DNA from: JAXHUH01 sp034211175
GTDB taxonomy: Bacteria > Actinomycetota > Acidimicrobiia > Acidimicrobiales > CAIXPF01
Direction: 5' to 3'
Length of the DNA stretch: 64,000 bases
Assembly (NCBI GenBank): GCA_034211175.1
Contig: JAXHUH010000239.1
Coordinates: 1 to 64,000 of the forward strand
Under the pieces are notes generated by a model. It made no database searches, was not told where the DNA came from, and worked only from the letters and a program-made list of their open reading frames with translations. A program made the position numbers and the translations under genes. Below, in pieces: positions 41,874-50,264 of the stretch. The number at the start of each line of letters is the position of its first letter. The stretch's first letter is position 1.

Positions 41874-42737
41874 GTGACGAACGACGCCCAGCACCCCGTC
41901 GTGGTCACGTCGCAGCTCCGCAAGGAGTTCGACGGTGGCCGGGTCGTCGCCCTCGACGACGTGAACCTCACCGTCCCCGAGGGCCAGCTCGCGGTCATCA
42001 TCGGCCTGTCCGGCTCGGGGAAGTCCACCTTCCTGCGCCACCTGAACAAGCTGCACGAACCCACGAGCGGCGACGTGGAGGTGCTGGGCGTCGACCTCGC
42101 CCGGGCCCACGGCCGCGAGCTTCGCCGCCTCCGGCGCGACGTCGGCTTCATCTTCCAGCAGTTCAACCTCGTCGGCCGGCTCACCTGCCTCGAGAACGTC
42201 CTCACCGGCGCCCTCGGACGACTGCGCGGGCCCCGCTACGGCGTGCTCACCTACCCCGTGAGGCTGCGCCGCGAGGCGCTCGAGCACCTCGAACGGGTGG
42301 GCCTCGGCGACCGGGCCTTCCAGCGAACCGACACGCTGTCCGGCGGCCAGCAGCAGCGGGTCGCCATCGCCCGGGCACTCATGCAGCGCCCGAAGCTCAT
42401 GTTGGCCGACGAGCCCGTCGCCAGCCTCGACCCCGAGTCCTCGGCCCAGGTCATGGAGATGCTGTTCCGGATCTGCTCCGAGGACCGCCTCACGGTCCTG
42501 TGCTCGCTCCACCAGGTCGACCTCGCGCTCGGCTGGGCCCAGCGCATCATCGGCCTGCGCGACGGGAGGGTCGTGCTCGACCGCGACGCCACCGGGCTCT
42601 CCCAGGACGACGCCATGGCCGTCTACCAGCGCCTCGACCCGACCGGCGAGAAGACGGACGAGTACGAGCAGACGTGGGCGGCGGCCAAGGACCACGTGCC
42701 GAGCCCGGCCCGACCGGTCGCGACGGGCGGCTCGTGA
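41874..42737 (+). CDS. phnC: Phosphonate ABC transporter ATP-binding protein
   Basis: This 287-residue ATPase of the phosphonate importer has Walker A GLSGSGKST, Q-loop IFQQFNLVGRLTCLENVLTG (the ENVL.G motif typical of PhnC), signature LSGGQQQRVAIARALMQ, Walker B LMLADEPVASLD and switch CSLHQVDLA. GTG start 7 nt after phnD. The stop overlaps the start of phnE by 4 nt (GTGA). The last about 25 residues are a polar tail. Confidence 0.94.
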   Translation: MTNDAQHPVVVTSQLRKEFDGGRVVALDDVNLTVPEGQLAVIIGLSGSGKSTFLRHLNKLHEPTSGDVEVLGVDLARAHGRELRRLRRDVGFIFQQFNLVGRLTCLENVLTGALGRLRGPRYGVLTYPVRLRREALEHLERVGLGDRAFQRTDTLSGGQQQRVAIARALMQRPKLMLADEPVASLDPESSAQVMEMLFRICSEDRLTVLCSLHQVDLALGWAQRIIGLRDGRVVLDRDATGLSQDDAMAVYQRLDPTGEKTDEYEQTWAAAKDHVPSPARPVATGGS

Positions 42738-44473
42738 GCGCCGCCACCGCGACGCCGACGCCGGCCGTCCCCCTCGGGGGCGGCCGGCTCCGGCCACCGT
42801 GGACCACCACCCGGGTCGCGCTCACCGTCATCGCCGCCGGCTTCGGCGCCGGGGTGATCTGGTCGTTCGGCCGCGTCGGGCTCTCCCTGTCGACGCTGAT
42901 CGACGGGCTGTCCGACATGCGGCGGCTCTTCGGCGAGATGCTGCCGCCCGACTTCGCCGGCATCGACCGCGGCCAGGTCCTCGAACTGACGTTGGACACG
43001 TTCTTCATCGCGCTGCTCGGCACGGTGCTGGCGGTCGGCGTCTCGTTCCCCGTCGCGTTCCTCGCGGCCCGCAACACGAGCCCCCACCCCGCGGCGTTCT
43101 ACGCCGGTCGGGCGGTCATCGTCAGCGCCCGGGCGATCCCCGACCTCGTCTTCGCCCTCGTGTTCGTGCGGGCGTTCGGGATCGGGGTGCTCCCCGGCGT
43201 GCTCGCCATCGGGCTCCACGCCGTCGGCATGGTCGGCAAGCTGTTCGCCGACGCCGTCGAGCAGATCGACGAGGGGCCCCGCGAGGCCATCGTCGCCACC
43301 GGCGCCAGCCCGCTCCAGGTGCTGTCGTCCGGGGTGTTGCCCCAGGTGACCCCGTCGTTCATCGGGACCGCGATGTACCGGCTCGACATCAACTTCCGGA
43401 CGGCGACGATCCTCGGGTTCGTCGGCGCCGGCGGCATCGGCCTGCTGCTGGACCTGTACAAGGGCAGCCTTCGCTACGACCTCATGTTGGCCGTCACCGC
43501 GTTCGTCGTCGTGACCGTGATCGTGGTCGAGTGGGCCTCCGCCCAGGTCCGCCGCACGGTGCTCGGCGGGGAGACCGTCGGACGGCCCAGCCTCCTCCAG
43601 CGGATCGTCGGCCGGCGACCAGGCCGGGCCCCGCAGCCGCTCGGGCCGGAGCCGTCCGGTGCAGCCACGACGGAGGTCGCGTTCGACCACGAGAAGCTGC
43701 GCCCGCCGTGGACCACCGAGCGGGTCCGCCTCGCGACGTTCGGGGCGATCGGGCTCGTGCTCGTGGTCATCGCCCAGTGGTGGACCGACGTGTCGTTCCT
43801 CGACGTGGTGACCAGCAGCGGCGAGATCCTCTCGCTCCTGGGTCGGCTCGTGCCCACCGACCTCGACTGGTTCACCCCCGACATCCGCGAGGCGCTGGTC
43901 GAGACGCTGGCCCTCGGGTTCGCGGCGACGTTCCTCGGGGTCCTCGTCGCCCTCCCGCTCGGGTTCCTCGCCGCCCGCAACGTCGCCCCCGCCCGGTGGG
44001 TGTACGCCGCCGCCCGCTACCTCGTCGTCGTCGTGCGCGCCGTGCCCGAGCTGATCATCGCCGTGGTGTTCGTCGCCGCCGTCGGGCTCGGCCCCTTCCC
44101 CGGCGTGATGGCCCTGGCCGTAGGCACCGTGGGCTTCGCCACCAAGCTGTTCGCCGACGCCATCGAGGAGGTGTCGCCCGGGCCCCGCGAAGGGGTCACG
44201 TCGACCGGCGCGACGCGGGTCCAGGAGTCCTCGACCGGCGTGCTCACCCAGGCGATGCCGGCGCTCGTCGGGCACACGCTCTACATGCTCGACATCAACA
44301 TCCGCTCGTCGGTCATCGTCGGCATCGTCGGCGCCGGCGGTGTCGGCTACTACCTCATCCAGGCCCAGAAGCAGCTCCGCTGGGACACCATCGGCGGGAT
44401 CATGCTCGTCGTGTTCGGCGTGGTGTTCGCCATCGAGCTCATCTCGACCTGGGTCCGCCGCCGCCTCATCTGA
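42734..44473 (+). CDS. phnE: Fused double phosphonate ABC transporter permease (PhnE-PhnE)
   Basis: One 579-residue polypeptide contains two complete PhnE domains. The first (about residues 15-280) has the EAA-like loop KLFADAVEQIDEGPREAIVATG. The second (about residues 315-579) has KLFADAIEEVSPGPREGVTSTG. Each half begins with the same RPPWTT motif (LRPPWTTTR and LRPPWTTER) and ends with YRLDINFRTATILGFVGAGG or YMLDINIRSSVIVGIVGAGG. A linker of about 40 Arg/Pro-rich residues joins them. The importer therefore needs one permease chain rather than a PhnE1/PhnE2 pair. It is coupled to phnC by a 4-nt overlap. Confidence 0.93.
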   Translation: MSAATATPTPAVPLGGGRLRPPWTTTRVALTVIAAGFGAGVIWSFGRVGLSLSTLIDGLSDMRRLFGEMLPPDFAGIDRGQVLELTLDTFFIALLGTVLAVGVSFPVAFLAARNTSPHPAAFYAGRAVIVSARAIPDLVFALVFVRAFGIGVLPGVLAIGLHAVGMVGKLFADAVEQIDEGPREAIVATGASPLQVLSSGVLPQVTPSFIGTAMYRLDINFRTATILGFVGAGGIGLLLDLYKGSLRYDLMLAVTAFVVVTVIVVEWASAQVRRTVLGGETVGRPSLLQRIVGRRPGRAPQPLGPEPSGAATTEVAFDHEKLRPPWTTERVRLATFGAIGLVLVVIAQWWTDVSFLDVVTSSGEILSLLGRLVPTDLDWFTPDIREALVETLALGFAATFLGVLVALPLGFLAARNVAPARWVYAAARYLVVVVRAVPELIIAVVFVAAVGLGPFPGVMALAVGTVGFATKLFADAIEEVSPGPREGVTSTGATRVQESSTGVLTQAMPALVGHTLYMLDINIRSSVIVGIVGAGGVGYYLIQAQKQLRWDTIGGIMLVVFGVVFAIELISTWVRRRLI

Positions 44474-44480
44474 CCCCGAC

Positions 44481-44537
44481 CCCGAACTGGCGGGGTTCTC
44501 TGCTCTTCGCGCCGTCGTTCTTCCCCGCCAGTTCGGG
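44481..44537 (+). terminator. Long hairpin after phnE
   Basis: The 15-bp perfect stem CCCGAACTGGCGGGG / CCCCGCCAGTTCGGG has a 27-nt loop and begins 8 nt after the phnE stop. It probably ends the phnDCE transcript. The arms share AACTGG with the palindromic repeat family, but the TGCCACCGG core is missing, so I treat it as separate. Confidence 0.6.
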
Positions 44538-44669
44538 TCGGGCGATGGTTCACGGGTGCCGGGTCGGTTCGCCGGCCCGGCACCGTCGCGTCCGGCGGTG
44601 GGTGCGGGCGACGGCGGTGGTTCGGTGGTGCGGTGTATGGAAACGGGTGCACCGCCCGTGGAGAACCCG

Positions 44670-45188
44670 ATGGGAACCGAACCACCCGCAGCGACGAGCG
44701 ACCCGCCGTCCGGGACAGGCGACCGGAGCGGGCCGTCGTCGTTCACCGGCTTCTACGAGCGGGAGCTCGCGGGCCAGGTCCGCAACGCGACGCTGCTCCT
44801 CGGCTCGCAGGAGGCGGCCCGCGACGTCGTTCACGACGTGTTCGTCGCGATGTACGAGCGGTGGGACGCCATCGCGGAGCCCGGGCCGTACGTCCAGCGG
44901 GCGGTCGTGAACCGGTGCCGTGACGCCCAACGCCACGCCGAGGTGGCCCGGCGCCACGAGCCGGCGCTCGTCCGGGACACACCCGAGATCGACGCGCCGC
45001 TCTACGACGCGCTGGAGACGCTCCCGTTCAACCACCGCGCCGCGGTGGTGCTCCGTTACTACCTGCAGCTCACCGAGGCCGAGATCGCCGAACGGCTCGA
45101 CTGCCCCACCGGCTCGGTCGGGCCGTGGATCCGTCGCGGCCTCGACCGGCTCGCCACCGAGCTCGATCTCCACCGGGAGGACCGATGA
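44670..45188 (+). CDS. ECF-type RNA polymerase sigma factor
   Basis: From ATG 44670 (ggag ribosome binding site; an alternative ATG is at 44637) this 172-residue protein has sigma region 2 (FTGFYERELAGQVRNATLLL through AARDVVHDVFVAMYERWDAI, about residues 22-65) and region 4 (LETLPFNHRAAVVLRYYLQL followed by TEAEIAERLDCPTGSVGPWI, about residues 108-150). This is the SigE/ECF41-like two-domain layout. Its stop overlaps the next gene (ATGA), which encodes a single-span membrane protein likely to be its anti-sigma factor. It separates the phnDCE and phnM-G blocks; whether it controls them is unknown. Confidence 0.85.
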   Translation: MGTEPPAATSDPPSGTGDRSGPSSFTGFYERELAGQVRNATLLLGSQEAARDVVHDVFVAMYERWDAIAEPGPYVQRAVVNRCRDAQRHAEVARRHEPALVRDTPEIDAPLYDALETLPFNHRAAVVLRYYLQLTEAEIAERLDCPTGSVGPWIRRGLDRLATELDLHREDR

Positions 45189-46270
45189 CACCCGTCGAGG
45201 AAGAGATCAGCCGCCGCCTCCACGCCGCCGCCGGGCGCATCACCGTGATGCCGGAAGCCGCCGTCGAGCTGGACCTCGAACCCGAGGACGGGCACTCGGA
45301 CGGGTACGAACCGGCCCATCCCGTGACCCTCCTCCCGCCGCCACCCCCCACCGGTGGCCGTCGACGGCTCGCGCCGCTGGCTGTCGCCGCCGCGTGCCTC
45401 GTCGCGGTCGCGCTCGTCGGCGCGTTCCTCGTCACCGACACCACCGACCCTGCGGCCACCGCAGCGCCGTCGGCAGACCTGACGCTGACCGAACCGGTCG
45501 CCCCGTGGGCCGAGAACCCGCCGGCGTGGGTCGGCGAGCTGCGCCCCGCGTCGGCCGACCGTGACCGCGACGGCACCTGGGTCACCGGGTCGATCGGGAT
45601 CGTCGGCGACGACGACACGATCACGTCCCCGATCCGGATCTCGGTGTTCGACGGCTGGGAGCGGGTCCTCGACACCGCCGACGAGATCGAGCTCGACGGC
45701 GAGCCGGTGCTCGAGGGCGGCGAGAACGGCTGGCGCGTCCTCGCCACCCCCGAGCAGGCCGAGTCACCCGACGGCGCGGCCACCCGCGTCCTGGTGTCCG
45801 GCGGGGCCGACGCACCGCTCGCCGAGGTCCTGCGCGGCGTCGAGATCGTCGAGGGGACGGGCGGCGGAGCGGCGACGTACCACCTCGGCTCGATGCCCGA
45901 CGGCTACGAGGAGGTCGTCGCTCCGATCGTCCAGGCCGATCTCGACCGCGAGCGCCCGGCGATCGCCGGCGCCGACGGCCACGTCGTCGTCTACGACATC
46001 TCCGAGTGGGTCGACCCTCTCCTCGCGGCCACCCTCTCCGGAGCCGTGCCGGTGCCGGTCGAGACCGCCGGGCTGTCCGGGTGGACGGTCGATGCCGAAC
46101 CGAGCGAGTGGCCGGCGCCAGTCCGCTCCTTCGTGTGGTCACCCGAGCCGGGGGTCGTGTTCGAGGTCGTGAGCGACGACCCCGACCACACCGTCGAGAT
46201 GCTGGCCGAGCTCGCCGCCACCGTCGAGGTCCAGCCGCTCGACGAGTGGCAGGAGCTCCACGACGCCTGA
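45185..46270 (+). CDS. Single-span membrane protein, probable anti-sigma factor
   Basis: This 361-residue protein has a short cytoplasmic N-terminus (about residues 1-60, starting TPVEEEISRRLHAAAGRI), one membrane helix (LAVAAACLVAVALVGAFLV, about residues 65-83) and an exported domain of about 270 residues. Position, coupling and topology fit the anti-sigma partner of the ECF factor. No zinc-binding ZAS motif (HxxxCxxC) is seen in the N-terminus. The exported domain has no recognised family. It ends in front of repeat copy D. Confidence 0.6.
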   Translation: MTPVEEEISRRLHAAAGRITVMPEAAVELDLEPEDGHSDGYEPAHPVTLLPPPPPTGGRRRLAPLAVAAACLVAVALVGAFLVTDTTDPAATAAPSADLTLTEPVAPWAENPPAWVGELRPASADRDRDGTWVTGSIGIVGDDDTITSPIRISVFDGWERVLDTADEIELDGEPVLEGGENGWRVLATPEQAESPDGAATRVLVSGGADAPLAEVLRGVEIVEGTGGGAATYHLGSMPDGYEEVVAPIVQADLDRERPAIAGADGHVVVYDISEWVDPLLAATLSGAVPVPVETAGLSGWTVDAEPSEWPAPVRSFVWSPEPGVVFEVVSDDPDHTVEMLAELAATVEVQPLDEWQELHDA

Positions 46271-46320
46271 GTCGGGCCACGCTGCGTGAGCTCCGGCCCA
46301 CATGACGCCCGCCTCACCGG

Positions 46321-46369
46321 AACTGGACCCCGCAGAATGCCACCGGTGGCACAGTTCGGGGTCCAGAAC
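46321..46369. repeat. Palindromic repeat unit (family copy D)
   Basis: A 49-bp unit between the convergent anti-sigma-like and phnM genes has arms ctggaccccg / cggggtccag (10-bp perfect) around the palindromic core tgccaccggtggca. It is the most perfect copy in the window and could form a cruciform or a terminator hairpin for both genes. Confidence 0.8.
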
Positions 46370-46388
46370 GGGTCCGGGGCGGTAGGGG

Positions 46389-47621
46389 TCACGGGGAGTG
46401 GGCGGGTCCGTCGGTGGTCGACCGCCAGGTGGCGGCCGCCCGGGGCCAGGGGCCGTCGGGCACGACCAGGCACAGGTCGGCCCGGCGGCCCGGTTCGAGG
46501 CGGCCCCGGTCGGTGAGGCCGCACATGGTCGCGGGCCCGTCGGTCACCAGCGCCACCGCCGCGGGCAGCGACACCAGCCCGAGCCGCACCATCTCGAAGG
46601 CGGCGCACAACATCGTCGACGGCTGGTAGTCCGACGCCAGGACCGTGCACAGCCCCTGGGAGACCAGCTCGCGGGCCGAGACGTTGCCCGAGTGCGACTC
46701 ACCCCGCAGGGCGTTGGGCGCCCCCATCACGACGGCCATGCCCCGCCGGCGGGCCTCCGCCGCGGTGGCGACGGTCAGCGGGAACTCGGCCACGGTGGCC
46801 CCGCGCTCGTGGGCGACGGCCACGTCGTCGGGGTCCTCGCAGTCGTGGGCCAGCAGCGTGATCCGACCGGTCGCGGCGATGGCCTCGATCCGGTCCCGGT
46901 GGCGGTCGCGCACCTCTCGCGTCCGCTCGGCCTCGGCGAGGACGTGGGCCACGTAGGCGTCGACGTCGGCGAACTCCGGCGGCAGCTTCGCCGGGTCGAC
47001 GGAGCGGCGGTAGGCGTCGACGTCGCGGAACTGGCCCTGGCCGGGTGTGTGGTCCTCGAACGACACCAGCGGGCGGGTCGCGCCGGCCGCGGGCGGCTCG
47101 AACTCGGGGAGACGCCGCTCGAGCTCGGCGAAGCCGACCTCGGCCCGGGCCTCGCAGCGAAACAGCGCCCGGTGGCACACGGGCACGTCCGGGCCCCGGC
47201 GCACGAGCAGCTCATCGCACACCGCATGGGCACCGGCGATGGTGCGGCCGAAGTCGGGGCGCTCGTCGAACGAGACCCCGTGGAAGATCGTCGTGATCGC
47301 CCACGCCGCGAGCTTGCCCTCGAACGAACGCAGGGCGAAGTCGATCGGGAAGCGGGTGGCGTGGCGGGGCTGCACCTCCTTCTCCAGGCCGTCGGAGTGG
47401 GAGTCGATCAGCCCGGGCAGGCACAGCGCGCCGCCGCCGTCGATCGCACCGGCCGGGTGGTGCCCCTCGGCGAGCCCGGTGATCACACCGCCCTCGACGG
47501 CGACGGTCGCGCCGTCGAGGACCCGGTCCGACAGCACGGCCCGGACGTTGGTCAGCACGTAGTCGGCGCCGGGCCGTGCGGCCCCGGCGTCGGCGGCGAG
47601 GGTGAGGCCGGTCGTGGTCAC
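46389..47621 (-). CDS. phnM: Alpha-D-ribose 1-methylphosphonate 5-triphosphate diphosphatase
   Basis: This is the amidohydrolase-superfamily enzyme of the C-P lyase pathway; it removes pyrophosphate from the ribosyl-phosphonate triphosphate before C-P bond cleavage. The 410-residue protein has LPGLIDSHSDGLEKEVQPR (metal-binding, with the PhnM-specific Ser/Asp variation of HxH), ITTIFHGVSFDERP, LLAHDCEDPDDVAVAHERG, and LCTVLASDYQPSTMLCAAF. It is the last gene of the minus-strand phn operon, overlapping phnL by 4 nt (ATGA). Confidence 0.94.
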   Translation of the reverse strand: MTTTGLTLAADAGAARPGADYVLTNVRAVLSDRVLDGATVAVEGGVITGLAEGHHPAGAIDGGGALCLPGLIDSHSDGLEKEVQPRHATRFPIDFALRSFEGKLAAWAITTIFHGVSFDERPDFGRTIAGAHAVCDELLVRRGPDVPVCHRALFRCEARAEVGFAELERRLPEFEPPAAGATRPLVSFEDHTPGQGQFRDVDAYRRSVDPAKLPPEFADVDAYVAHVLAEAERTREVRDRHRDRIEAIAATGRITLLAHDCEDPDDVAVAHERGATVAEFPLTVATAAEARRRGMAVVMGAPNALRGESHSGNVSARELVSQGLCTVLASDYQPSTMLCAAFEMVRLGLVSLPAAVALVTDGPATMCGLTDRGRLEPGRRADLCLVVPDGPWPRAAATWRSTTDGPAHSP

Positions 47622-48430
47622 GACGCCACCGCCAGGTTGCGGGCCAGCACCGGTTCGGGGTCGCCGTCGTCGACGACCTGCCCGTTCGCCATCACGACGA
47701 CCCGGTCGGCGAGGCGGACCATGGCGTCGAGATCGTGGAACACCGACAGCACGGCCACCCCCCGGTCGCGGAGCCCGGCGATCTGGGCGAGGACCGCGGC
47801 CCGGTTGGCGGGGTCGAGGGCGCTCACCGGCTCGTCGAGCAGCAGCAGCTCGGGCGGCTGGATCGTCCCGACGGCGAGGTTCACCCGCTGCTTCTCACCC
47901 CCGCTGAGCAGCGTCGGGTACGTCGACCACAGGGCCTCGTCGACGTTGACGCGTCGCAGCACCACGGCCGCGGCGTCACGGGCGACGTCGGCCGCCATAC
48001 CCCGGGCGACGGCGGCGCGGGCGACGATGTCGAGCACGCCTCGGCGGGGCTCGGCCCGCAGGAACTGGGAGACGTAGCCCATGTGGCGGCGGCGGGCGAT
48101 GGTCATCGCCCGGTCGTCGAGCCACGTCAGCTCGAGCGGCCCGTCGTCGACGGCGAGGGTCACGGTGCCCGAGCTCGGGACGTAGGTCCGCCACACGCAC
48201 TTGAGCAGCGACGACTTGCCCGCACCGCTGGTGCCGGCGAGGGCGACGTGCTCGCCGCGGCGCACGTCGAGGTCGACCCCGCGCAGTGCGTGGACCTCGC
48301 GGTCGACGGCGTGGAGCCGGAAGTGCTTGTGGAGGTCCCGGACCCGGAGGAACGCCTCCGGGTCCGGATCCTGGCCGGGGGACCGGATCGAACCGGACGG
48401 GGCAGAGCTTGGCTGGGGTTCGTGGCGCAT
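47618..48430 (-). CDS. phnL: C-P lyase ABC-type ATPase subunit PhnL
   Basis: PhnL is an ABC ATPase-like protein associated with the C-P lyase core complex, not a transporter subunit. The 270-residue protein contains Walker A GTSGAGKSS, the PhnL-typical LLKCVWRTYVPSSGTV, RRRHMGYVSQFLRAEPR (Q-loop), signature LLSGGEKQRVNLAVG, Walker B LLLLDEPVSALD and switch SVFHDLDAM. The first about 25 residues are a Pro/Ser-rich tail. It lies 5 nt after phnK and overlaps phnM. Confidence 0.93.
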   Translation of the reverse strand: MRHEPQPSSAPSGSIRSPGQDPDPEAFLRVRDLHKHFRLHAVDREVHALRGVDLDVRRGEHVALAGTSGAGKSSLLKCVWRTYVPSSGTVTLAVDDGPLELTWLDDRAMTIARRRHMGYVSQFLRAEPRRGVLDIVARAAVARGMAADVARDAAAVVLRRVNVDEALWSTYPTLLSGGEKQRVNLAVGTIQPPELLLLDEPVSALDPANRAAVLAQIAGLRDRGVAVLSVFHDLDAMVRLADRVVVMANGQVVDDGDPEPVLARNLAVAS

Positions 48431-48435
48431 GGTCC

Positions 48436-49278
48436 TCACCCTCGGGCCGCCGCCACCAGGCGTTGGCTGTAGCGGTGCTGTGGGTCCTCGAGCAGCTGGT
48501 CGGTCAGCCCGCGCTCGACGACGCGCCCATGGCGCATGACGAGGACGCGGTCGGTGAGCATCTCGATCACGGAGAAGTCGTGGGAGACGACGACGGCGGC
48601 GACGCCCGAGGTCTCGAGCACCGAGCGGACGAGGTCGAGAACCCCGGCGGCGACCGACGCGTCGAGCCCGGTGGTCGGCTCGTCGAGCAGGAGCAGCGGC
48701 GGATCGTTGGCCAGCGCCTTGGCGAGCTGGACCCGCTGGCGCATCCCGCCGGAGAAGGTGCGGACGACGTCGTCCATGCGGTCGAGCGGCACCTCGGTCC
48801 GGTCGAGCAGCTCCGCCGCCCGGGCCCGGATCCGCCCGAAGTTGCGCCAACCCGCCGCAGTGAGGCGGTCGGCGACGTTGCCGCCGGCCGTGACCCCGAG
48901 GTCGAGGCCCTCCGCCGGGTCCTGGTAGACGACCGACAGGTCGTGGACCCGCATCGCCCGCTTGGCCGAGGCGTCGAGGGAGAGGACCTCGCGCTCGTCG
49001 CCGGCCGCGGTCCGCACCCGGGCGGTGCCCGCGGTGGCGTCGATGTCGCCGGCGACGCAGCGCAGCACCGTCGACTTGCCGGAGCCGGACTCGCCGATGA
49101 TGCCGAGCGCCTCGCCCGGTGCCACCGAGAACGACACGTCCCACGCGGCGACGACCGCGCCGGTGAGCGGGCTGACGGTGGTGCCGGCATCGGGGCCGGT
49201 GCCCTCGACCGCGTCGCCGCCGCCGGGCCCGTAGAGCTTGCCGAGCCCGTCGACCCGCAGCGCCCACTCGTTGCTCAT
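48436..49278 (-). CDS. phnK: C-P lyase ABC-type ATPase subunit PhnK
   Basis: This 280-residue ABC ATPase binds the PhnGHIJ core in the C-P lyase complex. Motifs: Walker A GESGSGKST, LSVVYQDPAEGLDLGVTAGG (Q-loop with the PhnK-typical DP and GLDL), signature FSGGMRQRVQLAKALAND, Walker B LLLLDEPTTGLD and switch VVSHDFSVI. An insertion between the N-terminal strand and Walker A (about residues 18-45, Gly/Asp/Thr rich) is unusual. The ATG overlaps the phnJ stop by 4 nt. Confidence 0.93.
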   Translation of the reverse strand: MSNEWALRVDGLGKLYGPGGGDAVEGTGPDAGTTVSPLTGAVVAAWDVSFSVAPGEALGIIGESGSGKSTVLRCVAGDIDATAGTARVRTAAGDEREVLSLDASAKRAMRVHDLSVVYQDPAEGLDLGVTAGGNVADRLTAAGWRNFGRIRARAAELLDRTEVPLDRMDDVVRTFSGGMRQRVQLAKALANDPPLLLLDEPTTGLDASVAAGVLDLVRSVLETSGVAAVVVSHDFSVIEMLTDRVLVMRHGRVVERGLTDQLLEDPQHRYSQRLVAAARG

Positions 49279-50264
49279 CGTGCGACCTCCCGGTCGGTGC
49301 GCTCGGGTTCGTTGGCCAGCTCGACGGCGGTCCCGTCGTCGGCCCGGTCGCGCCGGCGGCGACACCAGTCGGTGTCCGAGCACACCCACGCCGAGGACCC
49401 GTCGTCGGACGGCACCTCGATGAGGAACGCCTCGGGGTCGGTGCCGGGGCCGACGAGCCCGCACCGGCAGGCGACGACCGGTGCCTCGACCTCGAAGGGC
49501 ACGTCCTCGAACGTGAGCGGCTCGACGTCGGTGTGGGGTGGGATGGCGTAGATCCGCTTCTCGCGGCCCGCGCCGAACAGCGAGAGATGCTCGGCCCGGT
49601 GGAGGCGGGGCACGTCCCACCGCGGGATCGGCGTGGTCGCGATCACGTAGCGGCCGCCGACCAGGCACGGGTAGCCCGTGGTGCGGGTGATCACGCCGTT
49701 GCGGACGTAGTCCTCGTAGAGGCTGACCCACATGCGGGCATAGTCGGCCTCGGCGTGCATGCGGGCCAGCTCGGTCATGTCCCGCTCGACGCCCCGCAGC
49801 GGCTCGGGCACCGGGACCTGGAGCACGAGGACCTGGTCGGGGCCGAGTCGGTCCTCGGGGACGCGGTGGCGGGTCTGGATCACGGTCGCCTCCCGGGCAT
49901 CGGCGGTGACCTCGACCCCGGTCGTGTCCTCGACGAGGCGGCGCAGGTTCTCGGCGTTGACGCCGGCGTCGTCGCCCTGGTCGTAGACCTTCAGGACGTC
50001 GTCGGCGCCGATGACCGCCAGCGTGACCTGGAGCCCGCCGGAGCCCCAGCCGCGGGCGACGGGCATCTCCCGGCTGGCGAAGGGCACCTGGTAGCCGGGC
50101 ACCGCGACCGCGGTGAGCACCGCCCGGCGGACCTCCCGCTTGGCGTACTCGTCGAGGAAGCCACCGGCGTAGGGCGGGCGCTCGTCGAGCAGGGCGGCGA
50201 GGCCGGTCCGGTCGGTGGGGTCGGCGGCGCCGTTCGGCCCGCTCGGTTCGGTCGGCGCGGTCAT
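49275..50264 (-). CDS. phnJ: C-P lyase radical SAM subunit PhnJ, with an atypical cluster motif
   Basis: PhnJ is the catalytic iron-sulfur/SAM subunit that cleaves the carbon-phosphorus bond. The 329-residue protein carries the family blocks YAKREVRRAVLTAVAVPGYQ, FASREMPVARGWGSGG, DATVIQTRHR-like TVIQTRHRVPE, and LFGAGREKRIYAIPPHTDVE. The C-terminal Cys set is C266, C268, C295, C301. The end CSDTDWC keeps the last cluster ligand and the thiyl Cys at normal spacing. The usual C-x2-C-x21-C is here C-x1-C-x26-C, with a five-residue longer loop. It overlaps phnK and phnI by 4 nt each. Confidence 0.93.
   Translation of the reverse strand: MTAPTEPSGPNGAADPTDRTGLAALLDERPPYAGGFLDEYAKREVRRAVLTAVAVPGYQVPFASREMPVARGWGSGGLQVTLAVIGADDVLKVYDQGDDAGVNAENLRRLVEDTTGVEVTADAREATVIQTRHRVPEDRLGPDQVLVLQVPVPEPLRGVERDMTELARMHAEADYARMWVSLYEDYVRNGVITRTTGYPCLVGGRYVIATTPIPRWDVPRLHRAEHLSLFGAGREKRIYAIPPHTDVEPLTFEDVPFEVEAPVVACRCGLVGPGTDPEAFLIEVPSDDGSSAWVCSDTDWCRRRRDRADDGTAVELANEPERTDREVAR

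Noticed and set aside
44481..44537. Hairpin after phnE considered as another copy of the palindromic repeat family
   Set aside because: It shares only AACTGG-type ends; the TGCCACCGGYGG core is missing and the loop is unrelated, so it is listed as a terminator.
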